64,000 nt of DNA from UBA5189 sp040389445 (GTDB lineage Bacteria; Chloroflexota; Limnocylindria; Limnocylindrales; CSP1-4), in contig JAZJZX010000002.1 of assembly GCA_040389445.1 (NCBI GenBank), forward strand, positions 310,001 through 374,000. Reading direction: 5' to 3'. A program made the translations under genes and the position numbers. The stretch's first letter is position 1. Each line of letters starts with the position of its first letter. Positions 1-7,854 of the stretch are shown piece by piece. The notes under the pieces are model-generated. The model was not told the DNA's origin. It did not search any database and was given only the letters and a program-made list of their open reading frames with translations.

Positions 1-69
1 ACCCACATGGAGAATGCCGCCGACCACATCCGCGCGAAGTTCCTCTCGCCTGTCGAGGCCGGCCGGTGA
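1..69 (+). CDS. C-terminal end of an unidentified protein (cut by window edge)
   Basis: An open frame enters from the left edge and ends at a TGA at 67-69, giving only 22 residues (ending in KFLSPVEAGR). The tail is too short to assign a family. Its end lies 12 bases before the end of the convergent hicB gene. The composition fits coding sequence of this genome, but it could also be a chance open frame. Confidence 0.35.
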   Translation, partial: THMENAADHIRAKFLSPVEAGR

Positions 70-80
70 CCCTCAGCCGT

Positions 81-470
81 TCAGCGACTACCCTTGGCGA
101 GCAGCTGGGCGACTCGCTGGTGCGAGATACCGACCATGCGGCCGATGTCGCGCTGCGGGTATCCGCTGTCGTGGAGGGACAGAACGGCGTCGCGGGTCCT
201 GTCGGCCGTATCCCGGCGCATGGCGGCGACGGCCTCGCGGAGCGACATGATGTCGTCGAGGACCTCCTGCGTCGGAGGGTCATGGTTCTCAACGACGTCG
301 ACATCGAAGGAGTCCGGGGCGACCTCGAGCATGAGCGAGATCGCATCTCGGGCCATGGACTCGACCCGATCGAGACGGCGAGCTTGCGAGAAGATGCCGT
401 CCACTTCGGGCACGGTGATGACCCACCACGTTCCATCGCGCTCGGCGATCGCCGTGTATCGGGGCCTCAT
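81..470 (-). CDS. hicB: HicB-like antitoxin
   Basis: Predicted 129-aa antitoxin of a HicAB toxin-antitoxin pair; it should bind and inhibit the HicA RNase and repress the operon. Residues 3-50 form the HicB partial-RNase-H fold (RYTAIAERDGTWWVITVPEV). The C-terminal 40 residues look like a DNA-binding helix-turn-helix (YPQRDIGRMVGISHQRVAQL). The ATG at 470 overlaps the hicA stop by 4 bases (ATGA), which decides this start over an in-frame ATG at 482 and over the much longer frame that runs back through hicA. Order toxin-then-antitoxin is normal for hicAB. Confidence 0.85.
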   Translation of the reverse strand: MRPRYTAIAERDGTWWVITVPEVDGIFSQARRLDRVESMARDAISLMLEVAPDSFDVDVVENHDPPTQEVLDDIMSLREAVAAMRRDTADRTRDAVLSLHDSGYPQRDIGRMVGISHQRVAQLLAKGSR

Positions 471-682
471 CGTCGCCACCATCGGGTCCCAAGCTCCTTC
501 TGCGTCGATCGCAGCACGTTCCACGCAAGCGGCTCGCGGAGTTCGCGGTGTCGCGGAATCTGGATGGGCCTCCCAGCGAGGGCCCAGATCTCGTGGTTGC
601 CGCCCTCCCGGACGAATTCGAAGGCAATGCCGCGGTCCCGCGCCGCTTCCGCGATCAGATCCAGGAGTTCCGTACGCTTCAA
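467..682 (-). CDS. hicA: HicA-like mRNA interferase toxin
   Basis: Predicted 71-aa HicA toxin, a double-stranded-RNA-binding-fold mRNA interferase that cleaves mRNA when not held by HicB. The conserved glycine and catalytic histidine are seen in REGGNHEIW, followed by the basic strand IQIPRHRELREPLAW. The start is a TTG at 682 and the product has the usual family length. It is the first gene of the pair, with the antitoxin overlapping by 4 bases. A good promoter ends 5 bases upstream of the start codon, so the mRNA is probably leaderless. Confidence 0.85.
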   Translation of the reverse strand: MKRTELLDLIAEAARDRGIAFEFVREGGNHEIWALAGRPIQIPRHRELREPLAWNVLRSTQKELGTRWWRR

Positions 683-687
683 GCGGC

Positions 688-716
688 ACCGTAGGGTAGG
701 GGAGCGAGCGTGTCAA
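688..716 (-). promoter_or_regulatory. Promoter of hicA-hicB
   Basis: On the minus strand there is a perfect -35 TTGACA (716-711), a 17-base spacer and a -10 TACGGT (693-688). The expected transcription start is near 681-682, at the TTG start codon of hicA. Confidence 0.6.
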
Positions 717-845
717 GGCTATGTCGCTAGACACTTTCGACCGGCCAGTAACATGGCCCGATGATGGCCAGGGTGGATCACCCCATGCTTACCTGGTTCG
801 GCGGAGCAGCGACGGCGTGGCCGGGCGATAAGCCCCGGATGACGG

Positions 846-3482
846 ATGGCTGACAAGATGAAGCCGAAAGCCATCACGCCCGTGCGCGCCACGACCCACG
901 CCGACACCCGCTCCAACATCCCGACTGCCGAGCTCGAGTCGTTCGCCCGCCCGGAGGAGAAGAGGCCCGCGATCGTGCGCTACCCCCGCGACCCCAGCCT
1001 GGACCCGCAGCTCGTCTGGAAGGGCAAGGACGAGCAGGACGCGGCCGACCTGGAGGTCCCGGCCGTCCCCATCTACATCCAGGAGACCATCGACCCGCTT
1101 GCGCTCGTCGAGGAGCTCCGGGCCGAGAGCGAGGGCCGGCGCGCCGAGGAGCAGCTCGGCTTCTTCGCGCCGTACACGGACCTGACGTTCGAGGAGAAGG
1201 TCGACTTCTACCGCCACCCGGGCAAGTGGTCCAACCGGATGATCCTCGGCGACTCGCTCCTCGTGATGACCAGCCTCGCCGAGAAGGAGGGCCTCAAGGG
1301 CCAGGTCCAGACCATCTACATCGACCCGCCCTACGGCATCAAATTCGGAAGTAACTGGCAGGTAAGCACGCGCAAACGCGACGTTAGGGACGGCAAGGAC
1401 TCCGACCTCACGCGCCAGCCCGAACAGGTGAGGGCGTACCGGGACACCTGGGAGCTGGGGATCCACTCGTACCTCGGTTACCTGCGCGATCGCCTCGTCG
1501 CCTCACGCGAACTCCTCACCGAGTCCGGTTCGCTGTTCGTGCAGATGAACGTCGAGAACGAGCACCTTGTCCGAAGCCTGCTGGACGAGGTCTTTGGGGC
1601 TGACAACTTCTGCGGCGTCGTCACGTACCAGAAGACGACAGGGATGAGCAGCCCGGTTGCGCGGGTCAATGTGCTTGCTTCAGTCGCTGACTCCCTCCTC
1701 TGGTACGCAAAGTCAAAGGAGGTGGTGAAGTACCGCCAGCTCTATCTCGACAAGGGAATCGGCGCCGAGGGCGCCGGCGTGTACTCGTGGCTCGAACTAG
1801 AAGACGGCGCACGACGGCGAATGACGGAGCCCGAGCGACAGGGTCAGCATCCCTACCCGGCAGGGTCGCGTGTGTTTCGCGTCGGCGATCTGACCTCCAT
1901 GGGCTTCGCCGAATCCGGTTCGTTCGAGTTCGAGTATTCCGGTCAGGTCTTTGGGCCCGGCCGCTCGCGACATTGGACGACGACGCGAGATGGGCTCGAG
2001 CGTCTAGCTCGGGCAGGAAGGGTGACCGTTTCTGGCGCCAGCTTCGCGTACGTCCGTTACCACGATGACTTCCGAGTCCACCCTCTCGACAACATCTGGA
2101 CTGACGTCGGGACCGGGAGCTTTACGGATCCGAAGATTTATGCGGTCCAGACGAACAGCAAGGTCGTGGAGCGCTGTCTGCTCATGACAAGCGACCCCGG
2201 TGACCTTGTCCTGGACCCAACCTGCGGCTCTGGCACGACGGCCTACGTCGCGGAGCAGTGGGGTCGCCGCTGGATCACGATCGACACGAGCCGCGTGGCG
2301 CTCGCCCTGGCGCGTTCGAGGCTGATGGCCGCGAAGTACCCGTATTACCTCCTCGCCGACTCGGAGGTCGGGATCCGCAAGGAGGCCGACGTGACCGGCC
2401 AGGTGCCGCCGAGCCCGATCCCGGCGACCGCCAACGACGTCCGCCGCGGCTTCGTGTACGAGCGCGTGCCGCACGTGACCCTGAAGTCGATCGCCCAGAA
2501 CCCGGACATCCGCGAAGGCATGACGCGCGAGGAGATCGATGCTGCGATCGCCCGCCACGCCGAGACGGAGACCCTGTTCGACCGTCCCTACGAGGACAAG
2601 AAGGTCGTCCGCGTGTCGGGCCCGTTCACAGTCGAGAGCCTGTCGCCGCACCGTGTGCTCGTCACCGGGCCCGAGGATGCCGAGGCCGCGGAGTCGACCC
2701 CGTCCGTCGACGCCGGCGCCTTCGTCACGAGCATCCTCGACAACCTCCGCCGCGCCGGCGTCCAGAACACGAAGCGCGCAGAGCGGCTCACGTTCAGCCG
2801 CCTCGACCCGTACCCGGGCGTCTTCGTCCAGGGAGTAGGGGAGTACACCGAGAGCGGCCAGGCCCGGACCGTCGCGATCGCGATCGGCCCCGAGTTCGGC
2901 ACCGTCGGCCCAGAGCTCATCCGCGATGCCGCCAAGGAGGCCGTGAAGTTCGCCGACCTCCTCGTCGTGTGCGGCTTCGCGTTCGACCCGATGGCTGGGG
3001 AGGAGGCCTCCCAGCTCGGCCGCCTCACGATCCTCCAGGCCCGCATGAACCCCGACCTCGCGATGGGGGACGAGCTCCTCAAGAAGACCGGCACCGGCAA
3101 CCTCTTCATGGTCTTCGGCGAGCCCGACATCGACGTCCGCCCGGCGGGCGACGGCCAGATCACCGTCGAGGTCCGCGGCCTCGACGTCTATGACCCGACC
3201 ACCGGCGTGCTCCGCTCGTCGTCCGTCGACGACATCGCCGCCTGGTTCCTCGACACCAACTACGACGGCGACGCCTTCTTCGTCCGCCACGCCTACTTCA
3301 CCGGCGCTGACGACCCGTATGAGAAGCTCCGTCGTGCCCTCCGCGCCGACATCAGCGACGAGGCTTGGGCGACGGTGAACTCGAACGTCTCGCGGCCGTT
3401 CCCGCGCCCTTCGACCGGCAAGGTCGCAGTGAAGGTCATCAACCACTACGGCGACGAAGTGCTCAAGGTCGTCGCGGTCTAG
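846..3482 (+). CDS. Site-specific DNA adenine methyltransferase, type III Mod-like
   Basis: Predicted 878-aa N6-adenine DNA methyltransferase. The catalytic motif IV IDPPYG lies near residue 159 and the AdoMet-binding motif DPTCGSGTT near residue 456, the beta-class order found in type III Mod subunits. Target recognition should sit between them. A long C-terminal region (about residues 510-878) has no assignment from sequence alone. The block between the motifs (about 1,340-2,230) is visibly richer in A+T and less biased in codon use than either flank, suggesting exchange of the recognition domain. It heads a four-gene cassette; no restriction (Res) subunit lies downstream. An upstream Res cannot be excluded outside the window, but hicBA intervenes. 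Confidence 0.85.
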   Translation: MADKMKPKAITPVRATTHADTRSNIPTAELESFARPEEKRPAIVRYPRDPSLDPQLVWKGKDEQDAADLEVPAVPIYIQETIDPLALVEELRAESEGRRAEEQLGFFAPYTDLTFEEKVDFYRHPGKWSNRMILGDSLLVMTSLAEKEGLKGQVQTIYIDPPYGIKFGSNWQVSTRKRDVRDGKDSDLTRQPEQVRAYRDTWELGIHSYLGYLRDRLVASRELLTESGSLFVQMNVENEHLVRSLLDEVFGADNFCGVVTYQKTTGMSSPVARVNVLASVADSLLWYAKSKEVVKYRQLYLDKGIGAEGAGVYSWLELEDGARRRMTEPERQGQHPYPAGSRVFRVGDLTSMGFAESGSFEFEYSGQVFGPGRSRHWTTTRDGLERLARAGRVTVSGASFAYVRYHDDFRVHPLDNIWTDVGTGSFTDPKIYAVQTNSKVVERCLLMTSDPGDLVLDPTCGSGTTAYVAEQWGRRWITIDTSRVALALARSRLMAAKYPYYLLADSEVGIRKEADVTGQVPPSPIPATANDVRRGFVYERVPHVTLKSIAQNPDIREGMTREEIDAAIARHAETETLFDRPYEDKKVVRVSGPFTVESLSPHRVLVTGPEDAEAAESTPSVDAGAFVTSILDNLRRAGVQNTKRAERLTFSRLDPYPGVFVQGVGEYTESGQARTVAIAIGPEFGTVGPELIRDAAKEAVKFADLLVVCGFAFDPMAGEEASQLGRLTILQARMNPDLAMGDELLKKTGTGNLFMVFGEPDIDVRPAGDGQITVEVRGLDVYDPTTGVLRSSSVDDIAAWFLDTNYDGDAFFVRHAYFTGADDPYEKLRRALRADISDEAWATVNSNVSRPFPRPSTGKVAVKVINHYGDEVLKVVAV

Positions 3483-3483
3483 C

Positions 3484-3828
3484 GTGGAGATCGTCCGGAC
3501 GTCCACGTCCCTTACGCACGTTCACGAGCTGGCCGCGGCCCGGTTCGGTGACCTGGTCAAGGTCGTCGTCGACGTCGAGCGCGGGATCATGGCGATCGAC
3601 GCGGGGATGCATGCTGACGAGGAAGCAGCCCTCGTCCAGGATGGCTCGGACCAACGGGACCTGTGGGGTGTCAATCTCTACCCAGCTGAACACGGGACCG
3701 AAGGCTGGTTGGAGTTCGACTCGATGATCAACCTGCGCCCTGGTCAGGGCAACCGCACCCGGTCCGTCGACGACCCGGTTACACGTTCCCTGATCGCTCG
3801 GATCGTGGATCGACTGGTGATGCCATGA
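3484..3828 (+). CDS. DUF5674 family protein
   Basis: A 114-aa protein matching, from memory, the DUF5674 family: an N-terminal helix-strand segment, then the conserved blocks VVDVERGIMAID, LHADEEA-like (MHADEEAALVQDGS), DLWGVNLYP and WLEFDSMINLRPGQGNRTR. Its function is unknown. It starts with GTG one base after the mod stop and its own end overlaps the next start by 4 bases, so it is translationally coupled within the methyltransferase cassette. The tight linkage suggests a part in, or control of, the modification system; that is inference. Confidence 0.75.
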   Translation: MEIVRTSTSLTHVHELAAARFGDLVKVVVDVERGIMAIDAGMHADEEAALVQDGSDQRDLWGVNLYPAEHGTEGWLEFDSMINLRPGQGNRTRSVDDPVTRSLIARIVDRLVMP

Positions 3829-4184
3829 CCGTCCGGACATTCCACCGCGAGGCCGCGGCGGGCGAGTGGTTTGACCTGTCCCTCATGGCGCAGCTCGGAA
3901 ACATCGGCACCGAAGTTGCGAGAGCCGCCCGCGCCGTGCAGGCCGGGAACGAGACCCGCGCGTGGAACGCGCTCGTCCGTGCCCTTGAGTTGTTCGACCT
4001 CACGATTGCCGACCGGCGGTGGCGCGGTCCGGAGCTGCGGGAGCTCTGCCGTGCTCGCGAAGTGGTGTGCGACTTCCTCGTCGGCGACAACGAGTACGCC
4101 TCGAGCGCGGCCTCGCTGGACCGCTACTTCCTGCCGTTCGCCATCGCAGCCCGGCGCGTAGAGGCCGCGCATTCGCGCACGTGA
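3825..4184 (+). CDS. Small helical protein of the methyltransferase cassette, unknown function
   Basis: A 119-aa, probably all-helical soluble protein. Striking residues are the WRGPELRELCRAREVVCDFL stretch and the following acidic FLVGDNEYASS. I recognise it only as the kind of protein found beside DUF5674 and type III-like methyltransferases; no function is assigned. The ATG at 3825 overlaps the DUF5674 stop (ATGA) and its TGA overlaps the GTG of the HEPN gene, so all four genes are read as one unit. Confidence 0.6.
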   Translation: MTVRTFHREAAAGEWFDLSLMAQLGNIGTEVARAARAVQAGNETRAWNALVRALELFDLTIADRRWRGPELRELCRAREVVCDFLVGDNEYASSAASLDRYFLPFAIAARRVEAAHSRT

Positions 4185-4849
4185 CGACGACCGGAGATGA
4201 CGCTGTCATTCTCGAGACCGAATGGCAGTCGATCATCGCGACCGAGTGGGTCCTCGCTCTCGGACCGCACCTTGAATTTCTGCTGAGACCCGCGGGGCCG
4301 TGGGCACCAATCGACGGACCCAAAGGCGGATGGGAGAACGCGCATTCCATGGCCGTCATCGCGATGGGCACGTTCGCGATCGAGTCCTTCGTTGGGAGGG
4401 TCGCCGAACCCAACGAAGACGCGCTCCGAGCGCTGATCCGCATCGCAACGAGTGCCGGTCGCCCTCCGCCAGATCACATTCGGGAAGTGTTCGTCCTTCG
4501 CGACGTCCTCGTCCACGGGCACGTCTGGCAGATCAGTGACGAGGTAACCCTCACGGACGACAGCCATGCGATCCGCACGATCTCCCGCGAGTTGTCGCGC
4601 GGCCGCAAGGACAAGAAGTACCTTGAGACGGTCGACCCAGACCTGGGGCTCACGAAGCCGCGGGGACTCCACGTCATCCCCAGCTACATCGGGCGTCGTG
4701 AGGCTGCCGCCGTCCTCAACACCAACCTGCGACTCGCTGACATGCTGGCGAACATGAGAAGCATTGGTGACACGTGGCTACGTGTGGGCGACTCCATCGC
4801 CATCCTTCGATCGCTCAGCGAGAATCTCGATTCCGCTGCCCAGACATAA
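4181..4849 (+). CDS. HEPN-like protein, candidate ribonuclease
   Basis: A 222-aa helical protein beginning at a GTG that overlaps the preceding stop (GTGA); longer frames upstream run through the neighbour and are rejected. Residues 101-116 (REVFVLRDVLVHGHVW) contain R107-x4-H112 in the form RDVLVHG, the active-site signature of HEPN RNases such as those in abortive-infection and toxin systems. The preceding helices carry AMGTFAIESFVGRV, where HEPN proteins often have a conserved acidic/aromatic helix. No partner antitoxin of MNT type is next to it; instead it closes a methyltransferase cassette. Nuclease activity is inferred from the motif only. Confidence 0.6.
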   Translation: MTTTGDDAVILETEWQSIIATEWVLALGPHLEFLLRPAGPWAPIDGPKGGWENAHSMAVIAMGTFAIESFVGRVAEPNEDALRALIRIATSAGRPPPDHIREVFVLRDVLVHGHVWQISDEVTLTDDSHAIRTISRELSRGRKDKKYLETVDPDLGLTKPRGLHVIPSYIGRREAAAVLNTNLRLADMLANMRSIGDTWLRVGDSIAILRSLSENLDSAAQT

Positions 4850-4962
4850 CTTACCTTATCGGAAGTACCCGAAACGGGGTTCGATGGAACTTCGCGCGAC
4901 CCGCGAGCGTATGGTTCTTGCAGGAGACATCGATCAGCGGACGAGCAAGCTGTGAGGACCCG

Positions 4963-6054
4963 ATGGCATATCGGCATCGGAATTCGGTACGGGTGCGGCT
5001 CCTGGTCGGCGCAATTGTTGTTTCGGCCTGTTCCGGCGCTCCTGCGCCTCCAGGAACGGATGCAGTCAGTCCGTCACCTGGCGTCTCGTCCCTGGAAGGC
5101 ACACCACCGAGCAGCCCGGGCGACTGTCCGAACTTCGTCGAGGTCGTGGAGACCGGCCCGGATCCGACCGATTTCTCGGAAACGGGGCCGCTCGCCCGGG
5201 ATCAGGGGCGCCTCCAGGGCGACGCGGAGACGGCGCAGAGTTACGGCAGCGCCCATCCCGACGAGTTCACGGCGGTCCGGTTCGAGAATTCGCCATGGGT
5301 CCGTCTCGTCATCGGCTTCACCGCCCGCATCGAGGAGCATTGCGCGGCCCTGCGGGCGATCCTAGAGTTCCCGGACGAGTTCCAGATCGTTCTCCAGCCC
5401 AGGACGGCCTCGCAGCTCGAGGAGATCCAGCGTGCGATCGTGAGCCTCGCCGGTCAGCACCTGCGGGCCGTCGGGATCGGCGCAGAAACGATCGACGTCG
5501 CCCTTCGCGCGGATGGGCTCTCGGTCGCCGAGCAGATCGACGCGACCTATGGGGATATCGTGACGATCCGGGTCGGCTTCCTCCCGTATCCGAACCCGGA
5601 ATCGGGAGGCGTTGACTGCTCGGCCATCCTCAGGACCATCATCACGGACTCCCCGCTCCGGGCGACAGCTCGTCTCAATACCGCGCGGGTCGTGTCGGGC
5701 GCAGACTTCCAGGGAACCGTGACCGTCACGAATGCCGGTCCTGACTCGGTTGTCTTCGAATCGGGCGACCCGATGACCGCCCTTGTCTACCCGCGTGGAT
5801 CGGACGAGATCGTTGGCGCCTACGAGGGCGGCATCGCCGGTGTTGGCACCGGGGCGACGCTCGTGCCCGGCGGGACCATCGACATCGGCGTGCTCGGCGG
5901 TACGGCGAGCTGCGACCCCTCGCTCGGCTACGCGCTCCCGCCTGGCCGCTACGACGTTCGGGTCACAGTCGAGCAGTACGCCCACCCCAATCCGAACGGC
6001 GTGGTGATCACCTACCTTCTCTCCGATCCCGTTCCCCTGGAGATCACGCCATGA
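4963..6054 (+). CDS. Lipoprotein with C-terminal beta-sandwich-like domain
   Basis: A 363-aa putative lipoprotein. The ATG at 4963 is preceded by GAGGA; the frame continues upstream but without a good start. The signal peptide has a hydrophobic core (VRLLVGAIVV) and a lipobox VVSAC with the lipidated cysteine at residue 23, followed by a Pro/Ser-rich linker. The middle part is unassigned. From about residue 230 the pattern SPLRATARLNTARV...TVTVTNAGPDSVVFE resembles intracellular proteinase-inhibitor (BsuPI)-like or other secreted beta-sandwich domains. Likely extracytoplasmic; role unknown. It stands alone between the methyltransferase cassette and vapBC. Confidence 0.6.
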   Translation: MAYRHRNSVRVRLLVGAIVVSACSGAPAPPGTDAVSPSPGVSSLEGTPPSSPGDCPNFVEVVETGPDPTDFSETGPLARDQGRLQGDAETAQSYGSAHPDEFTAVRFENSPWVRLVIGFTARIEEHCAALRAILEFPDEFQIVLQPRTASQLEEIQRAIVSLAGQHLRAVGIGAETIDVALRADGLSVAEQIDATYGDIVTIRVGFLPYPNPESGGVDCSAILRTIITDSPLRATARLNTARVVSGADFQGTVTVTNAGPDSVVFESGDPMTALVYPRGSDEIVGAYEGGIAGVGTGATLVPGGTIDIGVLGGTASCDPSLGYALPPGRYDVRVTVEQYAHPNPNGVVITYLLSDPVPLEITP

Positions 6055-6088
6055 GGGCGACGACGCGGTCTACCCCCAGGCCCGGCGC

Positions 6089-6463
6089 CTAGGCGGGAAG
6101 GACCTCGAGGTCATAGGCCCGGAACGCCGAGTCTCGGGTGACGACCACGGCATCGAGCCTCGTCGCTTGCGCAACCAGCATCCGATCGAACGGATCCCGG
6201 TGGTGCACCGGCAACCGAGCTGCGGCTGCGGCATCGGCACCCGACACGGGTAGACACGTAAAGCCCTCGGCGTCGATGATCTCGAGCAGGTCCGCCGGCG
6301 CGGTCAGCTTGCCCTGGGCTCGCTTGATCTCGAGCTCCCAGACGGTCGCTGCCGAGACGATGATGTCATTGGCCGGATCTGAGATGGCGGCACGTGCATC
6401 GGGTAGCAGCTCCTCGTCGCGGGCCCACCAGAGGAACGCGTGGGCGTCGAGCAGGAGGATCAC
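6089..6463 (-). CDS. vapC: VapC-like PIN-domain toxin
   Basis: A 124-aa PIN-domain endoribonuclease. The acidic metal-binding residues are visible: Asp in LLLDAHAFLWW, Glu in TVWELEIKRAQGKL, Asp in RDPFDRMLVAQA and Asp in VVTRDSAFRAYD, which corresponds to the usual PIN quartet. It starts with GTG overlapping the stop of the antitoxin (GTGA). With the upstream Phd/YefM-like protein it makes a complete VapBC-type toxin-antitoxin module. The target RNA cannot be told from sequence. Confidence 0.85.
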   Translation of the reverse strand: MILLLDAHAFLWWARDEELLPDARAAISDPANDIIVSAATVWELEIKRAQGKLTAPADLLEIIDAEGFTCLPVSGADAAAAARLPVHHRDPFDRMLVAQATRLDAVVVTRDSAFRAYDLEVLPA

Positions 6464-6702
6464 GCGCTCGAGCCCTCGAATTCGGCGGTGATCTGCTCAT
6501 CTGTTGCATCGAAGTCAGCGGCAATGGTGATCTGGTCCCGCCAGCGACCAGGAACGCGCGGCGTCGTCCGATCGCGATACGGCACGAGTCGCGCCACAGG
6601 ACGACCAGCCCGCGCGATCACGATGTCCTCCCCCGCCTCAACGCGCTCGACCAGACGGGAAAGGTGCGTCTTCGCTTCGTGAATGTTGACAGCGTTGCCC
6701 AT
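6460..6702 (-). CDS. vapB: Phd/YefM-type antitoxin (VapB)
   Basis: An 80-aa antitoxin with the Phd/YefM start NIHEAKTHLSRLVERVEAGE and the following IVIARAGRPVARLVP, a DNA-binding and dimerisation domain. The C-terminal 30 residues are the flexible toxin-binding tail. An ATG at 6729 would add nine residues, but that ATG lies inside the promoter; the ATG at 6702 sits 7 bases after the -10 box and is preferred. Expected to neutralise VapC and autorepress. Confidence 0.8.
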   Translation of the reverse strand: MGNAVNIHEAKTHLSRLVERVEAGEDIVIARAGRPVARLVPYRDRTTPRVPGRWRDQITIAADFDATDEQITAEFEGSSA

Positions 6703-6709
6703 GGGCCGG

Positions 6710-6739
6710 ATCGTACAGTGGTGAGTCATGGTTAGTCAA
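6710..6739 (-). promoter_or_regulatory. Promoter of vapB-vapC
   Basis: On the minus strand TTGACT (6739-6734), an 18-base spacer and TACGAT (6715-6710). The start should fall near 6703, giving a leaderless vapB mRNA. The repeat of GACTAA around the -35 box (6731-6745) may be an operator. Confidence 0.55.
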
Positions 6740-6741
6740 CA

Positions 6742-7023
6742 TTAGTCCTGGCGACGGATATCCAGCCGGGCACCCATTTCTCGGGCCGCATCGAAGTCCC
6801 GTCCCTGCTGGTTCACACTCGCCCCGAACCTACGCATGCAATCGAGTTTCACGGGATTCGCGTCTTCGTCGGCGAAGATCACCGCCGAGATCTCGTGTGC
6901 GCGCGCCGCGAATGCCACGCCGTGGCCGAAGTTGCCGTTTGATGCGGCCACCATCGGCCGGCTCGGGCCGATGGTCCCCTCCCCTGCCAGGCCCTCGACC
7001 GCCAACCAGGTGCCCCGTGTCAC
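6742..7023 (-). pseudogene. Remnant of a PLP-dependent threonine/serine dehydratase-like gene
   Basis: About 94 codons read SPVTRGTWLAVEG, then MVAASNGNFGHGVAFAARA and NPVKLDCMRRFGASV, the central block of fold-type II PLP enzymes such as threonine dehydratase (ASxGNxxxGVAxAA region). The N-terminal part with the PLP lysine and the whole C-terminal half are absent, and the frame stops at 6742 after a non-homologous tail. It is a decayed fragment. Its 5' side abuts the structured RNA copy at 7039-7150, whose 3' end may mark the break point. Confidence 0.55.
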
Positions 7024-7038
7024 TGGGGACAGCAAAAC

Positions 7039-7150
7039 GCCCGAAGGAACCGCCGCTCGATCTGCGTCCCTTCCGCCACCAGAGCAAGCTCCGGGGCGGG
7101 ACCTGTGCAAGCACCGGTCGGTCCGCTGATCGTTTGGGGCCCCTTCGGGC
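7039..7150 (-). ncRNA. Candidate structured small RNA, copy B (CUUG-hairpin element)
   Basis: Read on the minus strand (7150 to 7039), the ends GCCCGAAGG and CCTTCGGGC form a perfect 9-bp helix enclosing 94 nt. Inside are a second helix CGATC/GATCG and two hairpins ending in G-CUUG-C tetraloops (GGTGCTTGCAC and GGAGCTTGCTC). The 3' side is followed by GTTTTG. Copy A at 7855-7966 has the same length and architecture, with different but complementary bases in the closing helix. No known family could be named from memory; no coding capacity is evident. Confidence 0.6.
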
Positions 7151-7157
7151 AAGATCT

Positions 7158-7200
7158 ACAGTACCGTCGCCGGCCCGCGACCGGAAGGGGCGTTATCCAC
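7158..7200 (-). promoter_or_regulatory. Promoter region of structured RNA copy B
   Basis: Minus-strand TACTGT (7163-7158) lies 7 bases before the RNA's closing stem, so it fits a -10 box. A GTGGATAA box (7200-7193) lies 42 bases before the stem. Both boxes recur at exactly the same distances before copy A. Confidence 0.45.
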
Positions 7201-7343
7201 GAGATCTCGCGAAATACGGGCAAAACGCCGATCTCGTCCACATCGAATCCACGGGCCTGGAGTCGCCCGAAGCACCTGGCTCGCCGACCTGCCGATGGCG
7301 GCCGGAGGCGATCCCACGGTCCCTGCGGTCCGCACCAGAACCG

Positions 7344-7742
7344 TCACCGGCTCTCCGGATCGGGATCGGGGCCGTCGACGTTGACGTTCTGCGGGCCGGT
7401 CCCAACCCGAACGACGAACATCTCCGCGGGCTCATCGGCCGCGGTGATCTCGCGATGGACCACTCGGGCCGGGTTGAAGATGAAATCCCCGGCCACTGCC
7501 GTCATCTGCCCGCGCCCGCCGGGGCCGTAGTCGATGGTCACCTGGCCGCGGAGAACGTAGATGTAGGAGTCGCGCGCTCCATGGTGGTGCCAACCGCCGG
7601 CGAGCCCGGCGGCCGTCCGCACCCAGCCGACCCAGCGATCCTCATGGTCCAGGAGTTGCCGGCGGTCCATGCCGGGCGTTGGTGGTCCGGGTGGAATGGC
7701 CCCCTCATCGGACCGGACCAGGATTGGTCGAGCGTGCTCCAT
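7344..7742 (-). CDS. Cupin-domain protein
   Basis: A 132-aa single-domain cupin. Motif 1 is seen as GGWHHHGARDSYIYVLRGQ (metal-binding histidines) and motif 2 as AGDFIFNPARVVHRE. Such small cupins are metal-binding beta-barrels with roles from dioxygenases to sensors; the substrate cannot be told. The ATG at 7742 has GGGAGGGG a few bases upstream and is chosen over an in-frame ATG at 7778 without a ribosome site. The structured RNA copy A lies about 110 bases upstream on the same strand, so it may be a 5' leader or an independent transcript. Confidence 0.75.
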   Translation of the reverse strand: MEHARPILVRSDEGAIPPGPPTPGMDRRQLLDHEDRWVGWVRTAAGLAGGWHHHGARDSYIYVLRGQVTIDYGPGGRGQMTAVAGDFIFNPARVVHREITAADEPAEMFVVRVGTGPQNVNVDGPDPDPESR

Positions 7743-7854
7743 CGGTGCTCCCCTCCCAGGCTCAGGACGTGGTTCCATGAGATCGGACCGGAATCTGGCC
7801 GCCCCGGACGCTGAGGCTGAAGGCCGCGCAGCCTGCGGGCGGGCACACGAAAAC

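Noticed and set aside
1..69. Left-edge frame as the end of a Res subunit or a recombinase
   Set aside because: Only 22 residues are visible; neither identity can be supported.
2004..3506. 500-aa minus-strand open frame opposite the methyltransferase gene
   Set aside because: Low-complexity Arg/Asp/Val-rich shadow produced by GC-rich coding sequence on the plus strand; no family features.
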